In this document: positions 1 through 9,778 of the stretch, piece after piece
Numbering within the stretch: position 1 is the first letter of the stretch
Layout: every line of letters begins with the position of its first letter
Assembly (NCBI GenBank): GCA_037693485.1
Contig: CM075354.1
Coordinates: forward strand, 160,047,501 to 160,111,500
Reading direction: 5' to 3'
Length of the DNA stretch: 64,000 bases
Source of the DNA: Kitagawia praeruptora
Taxonomy: Eukaryota > Streptophyta > Magnoliopsida > Apiales > Apiaceae
Translations under genes and position numbers: made by a program
Notes under the pieces: model-generated
Told to the model about the DNA's origin: nothing
The model's database searches: none
What the model saw: the letters and a program-made list of their open reading frames with translations, nothing else

Positions 1-1110
1 GAGATAATTAAAGATGATTCAAGTTCAGTCGAGACCACGAACGATTCGTGTATAGCAGATTCACAGGAAGCCGATGATAAAGATAAGGAAGCAAAGGACG
101 GTGGAGCTAGTGATTTGAATGCTGAAGACATCAAGAAGATTCTAGTGAAACTCAAGGAAGAAAAGCAGTCAATAACAGGTGCGATGACCTCATCTCCATT
201 CACCAAGAAGGTTAGAAAATCCCCGTTACCTAAATCCTATCGTATGTCAAACGAGTTTAAATTTGATGGCACTACGGATCCTGTGGAGTATCTGGGTCGT
301 TTCAATACTGAGATGGATGTTTATCAAGTTAAGGAGCCAACAAGGTGTAGATTATTGGCTGCAACCCTTTATGGTGGAGCTCATCAATGGTTTAAGAGGT
401 TACCATCAGATTCTATAAATTCCTGGGAGAATATGGGAAAACTCTTCGTTACTCAGTTTAGAGCTTCCGTCGCTTTTGCACCCCCAACCAATACCTTGGC
501 CAATATCAAGCAGAGAGCAGATGAGACCTTGACAGAGTACCTTAAACGTTTTAATGCAGAGGTTCCCAGAGTTAAGAAAGCTCCTGACGAGGTCATTATG
601 AGCTTCCTGATTGCTGGAGTTAGAGCTGGTTCAGACTTCTGGAAGGAGTTACAAGTACGTGAACCCGGTACACTAGTTGAGTTCTACAAACAAGCTGAAC
701 TATATAAATGTGTGGAAGAATCCTTGTTGAAGTTGAGAGAAACAGAAGATCTTGGAGACGAAGCTAGTCATAAAGGAATCAAGCGAGAGAGGTCTCCAAG
801 CCCGCAAGCATATGTTATTGGGGATCGAGCTTCCTCCAAAAGAAGTAAAGCAAAATTGAAGACAAAGTGCGACAATTATACCTCTTTGGTCGCTCCAGTA
901 GACCACATCTTCATGGTTTATGGGAAAGAAGGAATATTTTTGAAGCCTACACCTTTACCTGTAGGAGCAAGGAAAGATCTGAAGAAATATTGTGACTTCC
1001 ATGAGGATAATTGCCATGATACTTCTGAATGCAGAGCACTGAAAGACCAAATTGAGGAATTGATTAAAGCCGGGAAGCTCGCGGAATGGATAGCTCGAGG
1101 TGACCAGTAG
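1..1110 (+). CDS. gag: Ty3/gypsy Gag, Tat-type, 5' partial
   Basis: The frame is open from base 1, so the protein runs off the left edge; about 369 codons are visible. A Retrotrans_gag-like core is seen (PVEYLGRFNTEMDVYQV, then YGGAHQWFKRLP and WENMGKLFVTQFRAS), typical of the capsid of plant gypsy elements. Near the end CDFHEDNCHDTSEC resembles the degenerate C-x2-H...H-x4-C finger of Tat/Ogre-lineage Gag, followed by LKDQIEELIKAGKLAEWI. A basic, Ser-rich linker lies between. The stop is TAG at 1108-1110. No protease, RT or integrase frame follows before the LTR at 4875, so this resembles gag-only plant elements (TR-GAG type). Expected role: RNA-binding coat protein of virus-like particles, with pol supplied in trans. 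Family assignment is by eye. Confidence 0.82.
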   Translation, partial: EIIKDDSSSVETTNDSCIADSQEADDKDKEAKDGGASDLNAEDIKKILVKLKEEKQSITGAMTSSPFTKKVRKSPLPKSYRMSNEFKFDGTTDPVEYLGRFNTEMDVYQVKEPTRCRLLAATLYGGAHQWFKRLPSDSINSWENMGKLFVTQFRASVAFAPPTNTLANIKQRADETLTEYLKRFNAEVPRVKKAPDEVIMSFLIAGVRAGSDFWKELQVREPGTLVEFYKQAELYKCVEESLLKLRETEDLGDEASHKGIKRERSPSPQAYVIGDRASSKRSKAKLKTKCDNYTSLVAPVDHIFMVYGKEGIFLKPTPLPVGARKDLKKYCDFHEDNCHDTSECRALKDQIEELIKAGKLAEWIARGDQ

Positions 1111-2140
1111 TTGAAAGTTTGAGAGCTTCCTTAAAGTATAGTTGAGAGACCTTTATTTATATATGTATTTCCTTCTTAGAACTAGGGGTAGTGCATGTAT
1201 ACCTTCCTAGCAAGTAAACCTATTTCTTTCTAGTAGTTTTCAACAAAATTATGAGTAGTTCTTTTCCTTGTATTACGTCATACATTTAGCTTGTAAAACA
1301 AGGAACATACCTCATTCAATTCAGTGACCTACGAGAAATACCTCACAAGTAATCTCTTTAAGTATCTCTTGTTTCTTACAATGAGTTAGCTCGCGTAAGC
1401 TTAGAGGTACTGTATTGGGATATTTGTATAGAGGTTCATTCTCAGCATGTTTCGTAAGAAGATAAAGAAGAAAGGAGAAGACATGTTAAAGCTACAAGCA
1501 AGAATGATGTGAAGAGGTTATAGTATTTATTCGAGCGTTAAAGAAAATTCGACATAGTTGAAGATTTTGATGAAGAGTATCTACAAGAATATGATATGAG
1601 CATCTTGAAGAAAACACACAGTACTCAACTTCATGGATGAATATTCAACGACTTATTAGAAATTATCGAAGAATTGTGAAGCTTACCAGAGTTAGTTCTT
1701 CATCAAAGACAAGCTTCCCTGAAGAACTGGGGGGTAGTACAATTACTATAGCACATGGTACTTTGAAAGTTGAGGATTTCAAAATTTTGAGAATTCAGAT
1801 CATGAATCTCACCATCAGGTCCAGGAAGCTCGTGATTTGATTCAGGAACCTCACGGCTAGGATGCAGTTTAGAAACCTCATAGCTCATATTTGGTTCAAG
1901 AACCTTGAGGATTGATTTGGTCTAGTATCTTGAAGAGCAGCATGCTTGCATCAGGAACACGTCAATGAGTTTTCAAATCTTAACGGAGGCTTCCACTTCA
2001 CATCTGATCAGTCTACAGGAAGATCCAGGTGATTCCTCTCCTTTTATGCTTAGATATTCGTAGAAAACCTCCCAGCTTCCTTCTTGAAGTTCCCAGCCAG
2101 CCGATACCTGAATAGAAGAGAGTGTACTTACAGCAAGAGC
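1111..2140 (+). other. non-coding interior 3' of gypsy gag
   Basis: No convincing frame. A polypurine-tract-like run of six G followed by TAGTA lies at 1729-1738, resembling the tract that precedes the LTR at 4875. The short frames here lack any recognisable domain. Confidence 0.5.
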
Positions 2141-2935
2141 TCCATGCCTTTAGAGGATTAATCTAGTGCCCTTATGGATTCTCTTTGTGCTCCATTCAAG
2201 GATTCACTTAGAGCCCAGAAGGATTCACTAGGTTCCCTGAGAATTTTTCATGTATTCACCCAGTGCCCTTATGTATTGTCTATGTGCCCGTATAGGTTCA
2301 CATAGAGCCCAGAAAGATTCACTTTGAAAGCCCTGTCAGCTACAGGCACTCGATAGCTAGAAAAGACTTGCAAGCACGAGAGATTCACATCGAAAAGCCC
2401 TATAAATCGTAGGCACAATTCAAAAGTCCCATAAGCATGTGGGCACCTAGTTAGAGGTTTTGGGAACCTAATCATGGGTAACCTAACCTAGAGTTTGATT
2501 GTACCTGAAAAGCCTTTAAAGGGATTCACCTTGTGCCCATACGGATTCACTTGGTGCCCCTAGAGTTTGAAATAATTCATCATGTGCCCTATAGATTCTC
2601 TTTGTGCCCTCTTCAGGATTCACTTAGAGCCTATAAGGATTCACTTGATGTCACAAAGGAATTCACTTAGTGCCCAACCGGATTCTCTTCGTGCTCTTGA
2701 CATGATTCACCTAGAGCCCGGATGGATTCACTTCGTGCTCCCTAAAGCCAAAAGGATTCATTTGACGCCCAATCGAATTCTTTAAGTGCCCTTCTCAGGA
2801 TTCACTTAAAGTTCAACTGGATTCGTCTTATGCCCTACTAAGGATTCACTTAGCGCCCAATTGAATTCTCTAAGTGCCCTTTTCAGGATTCACCTAGAGC
2901 TCAATTGGATTCGCTTTGTGCCCTCATCGAAGCGA
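2141..2935 (+). repeat. degenerate tandem repeats, GGATTCACTTAGTGCCC type
   Basis: The words GGATTCACTTAG, GTGCCC and GAGCCC recur every 20-45 bases, especially at 2160-2320 and 2515-2930. Units are irregular in length. The same words build the regular array at 4085-4660, so both blocks belong to one repeat family inside this element. Confidence 0.75.
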
Positions 2936-3510
2936 TACGTAGATGAATTCTCCCACTTATAAAGCTTGTATATGATTGAAAGAGCTTTCAGTCAACCGCT
3001 TCAACAAGCTATAGGAGGTTCACGCATCATGACGGCTCGGGGGGTAGCTCAATTCCCCTACGTTTGCACCGAGAAGAGCTTCCATCTTCCAGGTTCAGTA
3101 ACGGAACCTCAATCCAAACCGGCACAATGAAGCACAGATAAGTTCTACTTTGATGCCTTTATATTCTTAACTATCATGCATATTTTATGTCAATGCGAGC
3201 TTATATTCTGTCATGCTTAGATACATATTGCTTCTAAATGTGCATATTGCATGATCCTTAGAAATGAAATTTATGTGAACTTGTACTTAGGATGTTGTCA
3301 TGCCCTATAGGTTTGCAGTTTACGTAACATATATGCTTAATTTATGATCTCGAACGTGTTAGTTGAATCAGTCAAGTAGATAATTGATATGCCACTTGAG
3401 AAGGTAGCAACATATATAACGTAAATAATCATTCATACTTGCATACATGCATCACTTATATGTGAGCTAGTCAGCTCGTATTACTAATCTATATTTTCTA
3501 GTTTTCTTAG
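2936..3510 (+). other. non-coding interior with PPT-like motif
   Basis: No gene is visible. A second run of six G followed by TAG lies at 3039-3047. The rest is AT-rich, with scattered TGCATATT and GCATAC words. Confidence 0.45.
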
Positions 3511-4050
3511 TGTTGTGACCAAAATTACCAGGGCTCGATTTAGACCTATTAAGTCATAGGTTCCAATCCACAAGTAGTGTATAAGTCAGGAGACAAATCC
3601 AGTACTCGATATGAAGACCAAACGCGAAGCAATGAGCATTAGCTGAGAAGACAGTCAAGAGATTATGAGTATCAAGACGTTCCTGATGAAGCAGTAGTTG
3701 AGCAGATTACGAATGGACCAGGTTCCTTCCCGCAGAAGAGCCCGAGTCAGCCTAGCAGCAGCAATGAGGACATCAAGAAGTACATGGGAACCACAGAAAC
3801 GCTCCCGAGACTAACAAATTTGTTATTTGTGCAGGTACAGTTTCCTGTAGAGAGGTTCCTGAGAACCAGATTTCGAGACATAGGTTCCTGAGCACCAGGT
3901 TCCTGAGCATAGATAGCAGAAAGATCTAAAAGCCAGCCAGATAGATGCCGACTTATTATTGGAGAGTACTCCTAGGACGCAGCTGATCCTAGATTACCTC
4001 TAATAGACAGCATGCACAAGACAGTCAGATGAAAAGCAGCTTATCAGATA
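3511..4050 (+). repeat. degenerate U3-like copy of the gypsy LTR
   Basis: Begins TGTTGTGACC and follows the first part of the LTR at 4875 with many changes: an ATTTAGRCCYATT block, CCAATCC, GGTTCCTGAG repeats and a GCAGMTGATCCT block occur in the same order. Only the U3-like part is matched; the TATA region and LTR end are not seen. It may be an internal duplication or the remnant of an older LTR. Confidence 0.6.
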
Positions 4051-4084
4051 AAGCAACCTCTCGAGCAATTAAGTTATGATTTTC

Positions 4085-4660
4085 AAGGTTAACCTCGTGC
4101 CCTTTTAAGGATTCATTTAGTGCCCTATTGGATTCGTTTTGTGCCCTCAGCATAGGTTCACATAACGCCCAATTAGGTTCACTTTATGCCCTTATTTGGA
4201 TTCACATGGTTCCCTTGACAATCTTAAGATTCACCTTATCCCTTTTAAGGATTCATCTAGTGCCCTATTGGATTCGTTTTGTGCCCTCAGCATAGGTTCA
4301 CATAACGCCCAATTAGGTTCACTTTATGCCCTTATTTGGATTCACGTGGTTCCCTCAACGTCCCTACGGTTAACCTCGTGCCCTTTTAAGGATTCATCTA
4401 GTGCTCTATTGGATTCGTTTTGTGCCCTCGGCATAGGTTCACATAACGCCCAATTAGGTTCACTTTATGCCCTTATTTGGATTCACGTGGTTCCCTCAAC
4501 GTCCCTACGGTTAACCTCGGTCCCTTTTAAGGATTCATTTAGTGCCCTATTGGATTCGTTTTGTGCCCTCAGCATAGGTTCATATAACGCCCAATTAGGT
4601 TCACTTTATTCCCTTATTTGGATTCACGTGGTTTCCTTGACATTCTTAAGGTTCACTTAG
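4085..4660 (+). repeat. tandem array, four units of about 141 bp
   Basis: The word TTTTAAGGATTCAT starts at 4103, 4243, 4384 and 4525, giving periods of 140, 141 and 141 bases. Each unit contains four shorter sub-repeats (GGATTC or GGTTCAC followed by GTGCCC or similar). Because 141 is a multiple of three, a meaningless 154-codon frame stays open across it. Confidence 0.9.
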
Positions 4661-4860
4661 TGCCTAATTAGATTCGCTTTGTGCCCTTGTCAAAGGATTC
4701 ACTCAGCGCCTAATTGGATTCACTTTGTGCCCTTGTCACGATTCAAACAAGAAGACAAAGACCCGCATGGTTCACTCAGAAGAAACATGGGAGCACTGAA
4801 GGGATTGGATCTTAAAATATCAAGCTATTTAGGTTCCTCTCGCATCCTATGACTTCGAGG

Positions 4861-4874
4861 AACCGGGGGGTACT
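4861..4874 (+). promoter_or_regulatory. polypurine tract of gypsy element
   Basis: GAGGAACC, six G and TACT immediately precede the LTR start TGTTG at 4875. This is the expected position for the plus-strand primer. Confidence 0.6.
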
Positions 4875-5689
4875 TGTTGTGCCCAAAATCTCCATGGGTT
4901 AGATTTAGGCCCATTGGGCTTAAGGATCCAATCCGTATGATTAATATGGGTTATGATTGAGGTCCCTTAAGTTAAATGGGGCTAAATAGCACGTGAAATG
5001 GATCTAGACAGGTTCAGGTTCCCGAAAGACAGCTTCCTGCAGACAGCTTCCCGAGAAACAGGTTCCTGCAGACAGGTTCCTGAGAGACAGCTTCCTGTAC
5101 GAGAACAGATTTATTCCAGCAGAATTCTAGTATGATTAAGCCTCCTATTCTTTAGGAGCAAGTCATGAACATCAACTCCTTATTGGAATGTATTCCTTGG
5201 GCGCAGATGATCCTGGAATACATCTAATAGGACGAGAACTTGTGAACCTACTCCTAGTCGGACTAGAACTCGAGTTCTATTCGACTTAGGTCGCCTATTC
5301 GTGGCTGAAATCTGGAGAAAAGGAGTTCCCCACGAATTAGGAACCTAGTTTATTGCCGCCTAACCAGACTTCTAGTCTAAAAAGAACTACGTGAACTTGA
5401 TCCCTATATATACAAGGGTACGTAGGCACCTTGAGAACACGGTTACAAGCCTTGCGAGACACCTATGAGATTCTTGCTAACATGTTTTTACAAGCCTCGC
5501 AATACACCTACGAGATTCTTGAGAACACACGACACAAGCCTCAAAGGAACTCGCGAGATTCTTGTAAACGCTCTCGAGCTCAGTTCAACCCCTACAAAAA
5601 ACCTCCATTCTCCATAGATTAGTTGATCGTTAGCCTTTACAACTCACCATAAACCTCTCAAAAGTTGTTACGAAATCCACTCATCAACA
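4875..5689 (+). repeat. right LTR of gypsy gag-only element
   Basis: 815 bases, TGTTG to CAACA. A TATATATA box lies at 5405-5412. Six imperfect copies of an AGACAGSTTCCTG word lie at 5015-5105 in U3. Three near-repeats (ACACCTAYGAGATTCTTG) follow the TATA box. The left LTR lies outside the window, so the candidate duplication GTATG (5690-5694) cannot be checked. Confidence 0.75.
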
Positions 5690-5771
5690 GTATGCTTGTA
5701 GGAAATTGACTATTATCTCCAAACTCATATTCATCATGGGAGGGTGCTCTAGGTAGTGACAGAATGGGTTA

Positions 5772-5945
5772 TTATGGTGCAGATGATGGTGGTCTAGATG
5801 GTGGTGATGGTTGTCTAGGAGTAGGTTCAACAAATTCTACATCATCCTCACCATCCGATGGTTGTGACATAGCTAATAATTTTATAGTGCAAACATAAAC
5901 ATCTACATATCTTTCAGAAGGCATCAATGCGCATATTAACATTAC
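5772..5945 (-). pseudogene. MULE-like protein relic, C-terminal part
   Basis: Read on the minus strand this continues, without a frame break, the relic at 19981-20235 once element C and one copy of its duplication are removed. It reads ALMPSERYVDVYVCTIKLL, then an acidic stretch and a Pro/Ser-rich tail ending in two TAA stops (first at 5772-5774). Bases 5690-5771 are the flank up to the gypsy LTR and may be more of the same relic. Confidence 0.5.
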
Positions 5946-7205
5946 TGTTAGTTACAGAGGCATGCCTGTACACATCTAATAACAAGCCTAATTGTTTGTA
6001 ATGCTTTGCATTACTTACATGACCTCTTAACTGAGGGAACCTCTAGTTGTAGAGTTTCTGTTTGTATTGTACTTGTAGTAGGCATCAAATCCTAGTTGAG
6101 TAATTGTACAAATAGAGTCTAGAATAATGCTTGAAAGAAGTTCCAAGGTTCATGCCTCAAGCAAGGAGTTAAAGACTGTCAAATAATCACAGTTGGGATT
6201 TGAAGAAATGAAGAATTTGCCTAAGTACCAATTCGAGAAGTATATTTGTCTATTCGAGAAGTCCAGCATTCGAGAAGTCAGGGATTCGATATCTCAAGAC
6301 ACTATTCGATATCTCTGAATACACTGTTCGATATCTCATTCGATATCTCAGGGATTCGATATGTCTACTACTCTATTCGAGAACTCAAAGAGTCAACAAG
6401 TCAAAGTTCCATTCGATATCTCAAGGACTCAGAAAGCTATTCGACAACTCGAGGATTCGATAAGTCAAATGTTCTATTCGACAACTCAAGGAATCCTGAT
6501 GGAAAAGAGCTATTCGAGAAGTGGTTCTATATGTCATTATAACAGTATTCGAGAACTCAGAGTTATCGATCAAGTCAATTCTAGTTCTCGAATCACTTAC
6601 TTAGTCACTTCTCGAATACATTCTTGGAGACAAAATACTGAAGAAATTGTACAAGTCAGAAACCTGCAACAAGCCAATGCACTTTATGGACCACAATCTG
6701 TAACGTGCTCTGGAAAGCCTACAAGGAAGCTTGGAGAGATATAGAAGAGACAAGGAGCTAAAGAAGTGGATCTAAACAGGCTTTGCAAAGTCAAATCTGT
6801 AACCGTTTGGACACTTACTCAAAAAGGATAGACAGACTAGAAAGTAATTTGTTTAGCTACCTTATTTGCAGTAAGTAGGCTGTATCCATGTTCTATAAGG
6901 ACACAGCCTCACTTCATAACTTAGTAACTTTTTGGTGAGTCAAGTTTTTGATACACTGTAAGCCATATCTCTCTGAGAAAAACGAAGCTGAGAATACTAC
7001 CATTTGTATTCACAGATTGTAGCAACCTTTATCTAATAATACATTAGATTAAAGTGATATTGTGTCTTGTGTTGTTTATTTATCCGCACCTTCACTACTA
7101 CACACACAGGCACTTATCTACTACATAGACTCAATCAAAGAAAAGTTCAAGAATCCATTCACCCCCCCCCCCTCTGTATTCTTTTACCGTATTCAATACT
7201 CAACA
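5946..7205 (+). repeat. 5' LTR of element C
   Basis: 1,260 bases, TGTTAG to CAACA. It matches 18722-19975 except for a C tract (11 C here, 5 there) and two transitions near the end. U3 holds a dense array of TTCGA words. The C tract lies shortly before the LTR end, in presumed R/U5. Frames inside this LTR occur identically in both copies and are not genes. Confidence 0.96.
6228..6620 (+). repeat. TTCGA-word array in LTR U3
   Basis: About 15 copies of ATTCGAKAWSTC-like words (variants ATTCGAGAAGTC, ATTCGATATCTC, ATTCGAGAACTC, ATTCGACAACTC) follow one another on the plus strand, with two inverted copies (TTCTCGAAT) at the end. The array recurs in the 3' LTR (about 19005-19395). Such arrays in U3 are usually enhancer-like; that role is inferred. 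Confidence 0.85.
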
Positions 7206-7207
7206 AG

Positions 7208-7219
7208 TGGTATCAGAGA
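7208..7219 (+). promoter_or_regulatory. primer-binding site, initiator Met tRNA
   Basis: TGGTATCAGAGA lies two bases after the LTR. It matches the usual TGGTATCAGAGC of plant copia elements except for the last base. Confidence 0.9.
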
Positions 7220-7250
7220 GGGCTGTTTATTCAAAAACAGAGAAACGATC

Positions 7251-8762
7251 ATGAGTTCGAATACACCAAAGACTACAGGAACGGTGAAGGACCCTAAGTT
7301 TGATAAAGAAAACTTCAACCTCTGGAAGATAAAGATGATGTTGTTCATTAAAGCCTCTCATCCCTTGTATCCTGAGATTCTCAAGAATGGACCTTTTGTT
7401 CCACAACAAGAGATACCAGAGAAGACTGTTGGAACCATAACTATCCCAAGAACTTATGAGGCCAAAGATCCATCAAAGTGGACAGAGTCAGAAAGGGAGA
7501 AGGTTGCTCTTGACAGCCACCTCATGTTGCTTATCATTGATTCCATGGACATGTCAATGTTTGCAAACATTGCATCATGCACGTCTGCTAAAGAGATGTG
7601 GGATCACATTGAGGTGTTGTGTGAAGGGATTGATGAGGTTAAGGAAAACAGGAAACAGATACTGGTCACACAGTATGAAGCTTTCATGGCACAGCCCAAG
7701 GAAAGCATCACTGAAATGTTTGAAAGGTTTCACAAGCTAGTTACTGAGTTGCAGATGAATGGAAAGGTTTACAGCACCAAGGAGTTAAATATGAAATTTC
7801 TGTTGTCTTCACCAAATCATCTGGAGCAAAGAGTCATTTCTCTAAGAGAGAGAGATTTGAACAAAGTCACCTATGATGTGCTCTATGGAGTCCTAAAGAC
7901 TCATGAACTTGAGTTGCTTCAGAAAAGGGCTATCCAAGCCAACCAAGGTAGGATGATAAACACATCATGTGCCTTGATTGTCAATAAATCCATCCTGGAC
8001 CTAGAAGCATCTACAAGCCAACTAAGGATAGAGGAGGTGGCAGATGATGAAGAAACTGAAGCTGGGGTGAGTGAACTTCTTGAGGAAAAGGAGGAAGAAG
8101 AAGAAGAGTTTTACACTCTGGAAGAACTTGATGGGATGGAAAATACCTCATATGCCTTCATGGCCAGAAAATTTCCAAACATCAGATTTAAAAGAAATCA
8201 ACCCTTCAAACCCAAAACTCAAAACCATTCAGCCAACAAGAACAAGGCACCTGTGAAGCCAAACAGAAATAAGTTCAAAACCGGTTATGTGGATAGGTCA
8301 TCTGTAAGGTGTTATAGATGCAATGACCTAGGGCATTTTGCCAATGAATGCAAGAAGCCTAAAAAGAAGGATAGAGATTATCTTGAGCTAGAAGCTAAGT
8401 ATGAGGCCCTTCTGAAAAAGCAGACACATGGTAAGGCCTACATAGCTGAAGGGAAGTGTTGGGATGATTCTGAGAGTGATGAAGAGGAACAAGAATTCTG
8501 CAACTATGCCTTGATGGCCAACTCCAAGGATGACTCATCTTCATCTGATTCTCAGGTACCATCTCTCACTACTATAGACATGTCTGTTTCTGAATACAAA
8601 TGCATGATTGAACAATTATCTGTTGAAATGTTTAATATTCATACTAGTATGACTGCTGCTAATGAGGAGATTGCTAAACTGTCTACTAGAAATGAAATAT
8701 TAACCAAAAAGAATGAGGAACTTGAGCTAACTACTATGCAAGTAGAAAACCTTAAGAAATAA
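7251..8762 (+). CDS. gag: Gag of element C
   Basis: ATG at 7251 is the first ATG after the PBS in this frame; the frame is also open upstream through the LTR end, but that part is not Gag. 503 codons to TAA at 8760. The N-terminal half has the UBN2/Retrotran_gag layout of copia Gag (NLWKIKMMLFIKA, TSAKEMWDHIEVL, ITEMFERFHKLVTEL). An acidic, Glu-rich stretch follows, then one CCHC knuckle (CYRCNDLGHFANEC, from residue 354). A predicted splice donor follows residue Gln435; the last 68 residues are intron-encoded. Role: RNA-binding particle protein. The TAA sits inside the predicted intron, so it ends Gag without blocking a spliced Gag-Pol. Confidence 0.9.
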   Translation: MSSNTPKTTGTVKDPKFDKENFNLWKIKMMLFIKASHPLYPEILKNGPFVPQQEIPEKTVGTITIPRTYEAKDPSKWTESEREKVALDSHLMLLIIDSMDMSMFANIASCTSAKEMWDHIEVLCEGIDEVKENRKQILVTQYEAFMAQPKESITEMFERFHKLVTELQMNGKVYSTKELNMKFLLSSPNHLEQRVISLRERDLNKVTYDVLYGVLKTHELELLQKRAIQANQGRMINTSCALIVNKSILDLEASTSQLRIEEVADDEETEAGVSELLEEKEEEEEEFYTLEELDGMENTSYAFMARKFPNIRFKRNQPFKPKTQNHSANKNKAPVKPNRNKFKTGYVDRSSVRCYRCNDLGHFANECKKPKKKDRDYLELEAKYEALLKKQTHGKAYIAEGKCWDDSESDEEEQEFCNYALMANSKDDSSSSDSQVPSLTTIDMSVSEYKCMIEQLSVEMFNIHTSMTAANEEIAKLSTRNEILTKKNEELELTTMQVENLKK

Positions 8763-9778
8763 GTTGAATATTTGAAGAACAAGGTTCTATGTGCTAGTCA
8801 AGTAGAGAAGGCTCTTAGGGATGAATTAGCTGAGAATCATGAATTCAAACTTAAAACTTTCAAGAAATCATCTGGTTTAGTGCAATCCTACTGTGAGAAA
8901 ATTGAAGCTAAACCCAAAGCAGCTATTGGACTTGACTATGACTCTCTCAAACAAAGGAAAGGCTATGCTGTCATTGAAGAGGACACAGCTGTTCATGAGA
9001 AAGTGCCTCACATTTTGAGGAAAACTGAAAATCCAATTTTTAAGGAATCAACATTTGAAATTGATGAGGATGCCTTACTCATCAAGCAAATGTTGAATGA
9101 TGAGGATGAGGCACAATCTAGTGAACAGCAAGCATCCCCTAAGGGTGAGAGTGTCAAGTCAAAGACCAAGAAGCCAGTAGTTGATAGGCCAAGACCTAAG
9201 AAGTTTGTTAAGTTTGTCTCAGCTGGGAAGAGTGAATCAGAAAAGGAAGTGACTAAAAAGAAACAGAACAGAAATGGCAAGTTAGGGATTAACAAGGATA
9301 ACAACTATGCTTATATGCCTAATGCCCCTAGGAAAACTTGTCAGAACTATTTCAGTACCAATCATCTAACTCATGCATGCAAGAAACCTGTTGGTAGTGT
9401 GTCTAAACCTTTCTATGATTGTTCTGTGCCTCTAAGTCATAGAGATGCACCTTTCTGTGATAAATTTGACTGTATGCCATGCAATATGAATGTTATGACT
9501 AGTTGTTTTAATTTAAGAAGGCAGTTCATTGATGGTTGTATCAATCACAATTCCCACACACACTACACAAGGTCAAAGTCTTCAAGTCCTCCTAAATCTA
9601 GGAAGGTACCTTTGTCACCTAAGTCTGAAACCTCAGGTTCTAAGACTTCCAACAGCGACAAGAAGACTAACACTAAGAAAGTTGACAAGCATGTTGTTTA
9701 TGATAAAACTGTCTCTAAGTCACATGGACCCAAACTTGTTTGGGTACCAAAGGAAAAGTAATACCTTTGTGTTTGCAG
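8556..9778 (+). other. predicted gag-pol intron of element C
   Basis: Donor CTCAG|GTACCATC after codon 435 of gag; acceptor CCTTTGTGTTTGCAG|GGC before the protease. 1,223 bases, phase 0 at both ends, length not a multiple of three. Removal takes out the TAA at 8760 and the TAA at 9759 and fuses Gag in frame to pol. The site is equivalent to the junction deleted in E2b at 61687/61688. No transcript evidence is available here. Confidence 0.72.
8763..9761 (+). pseudogene. intron-encoded Gag tail after in-frame TAA
   Basis: After the TAA at 8760-8762 the same frame stays open for 332 codons to TAA at 9759. It starts VEYLKNKVLCASQVEKALRD, a likely coiled coil, and holds Lys/Ser-rich linkers. CQNYFSTNHLTHAC keeps the spacing of a CCHC knuckle but has lost its second Cys to Tyr. 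The matching E2 tail is uninterrupted with two intact knuckles, so this one is probably decaying, unless the TAA is read through. Confidence 0.65.

Noticed and set aside
4196..4660. 154-codon frame
   Set aside because: It lies on the 141-bp tandem array, whose period is a multiple of three; its protein is only the repeat translated.
6246..6744. Two overlapping frames in the C LTR, also at 19022-19520
   Set aside because: They consist of TTCGA-word repeats and occur identically in both LTRs, with no protein domain.
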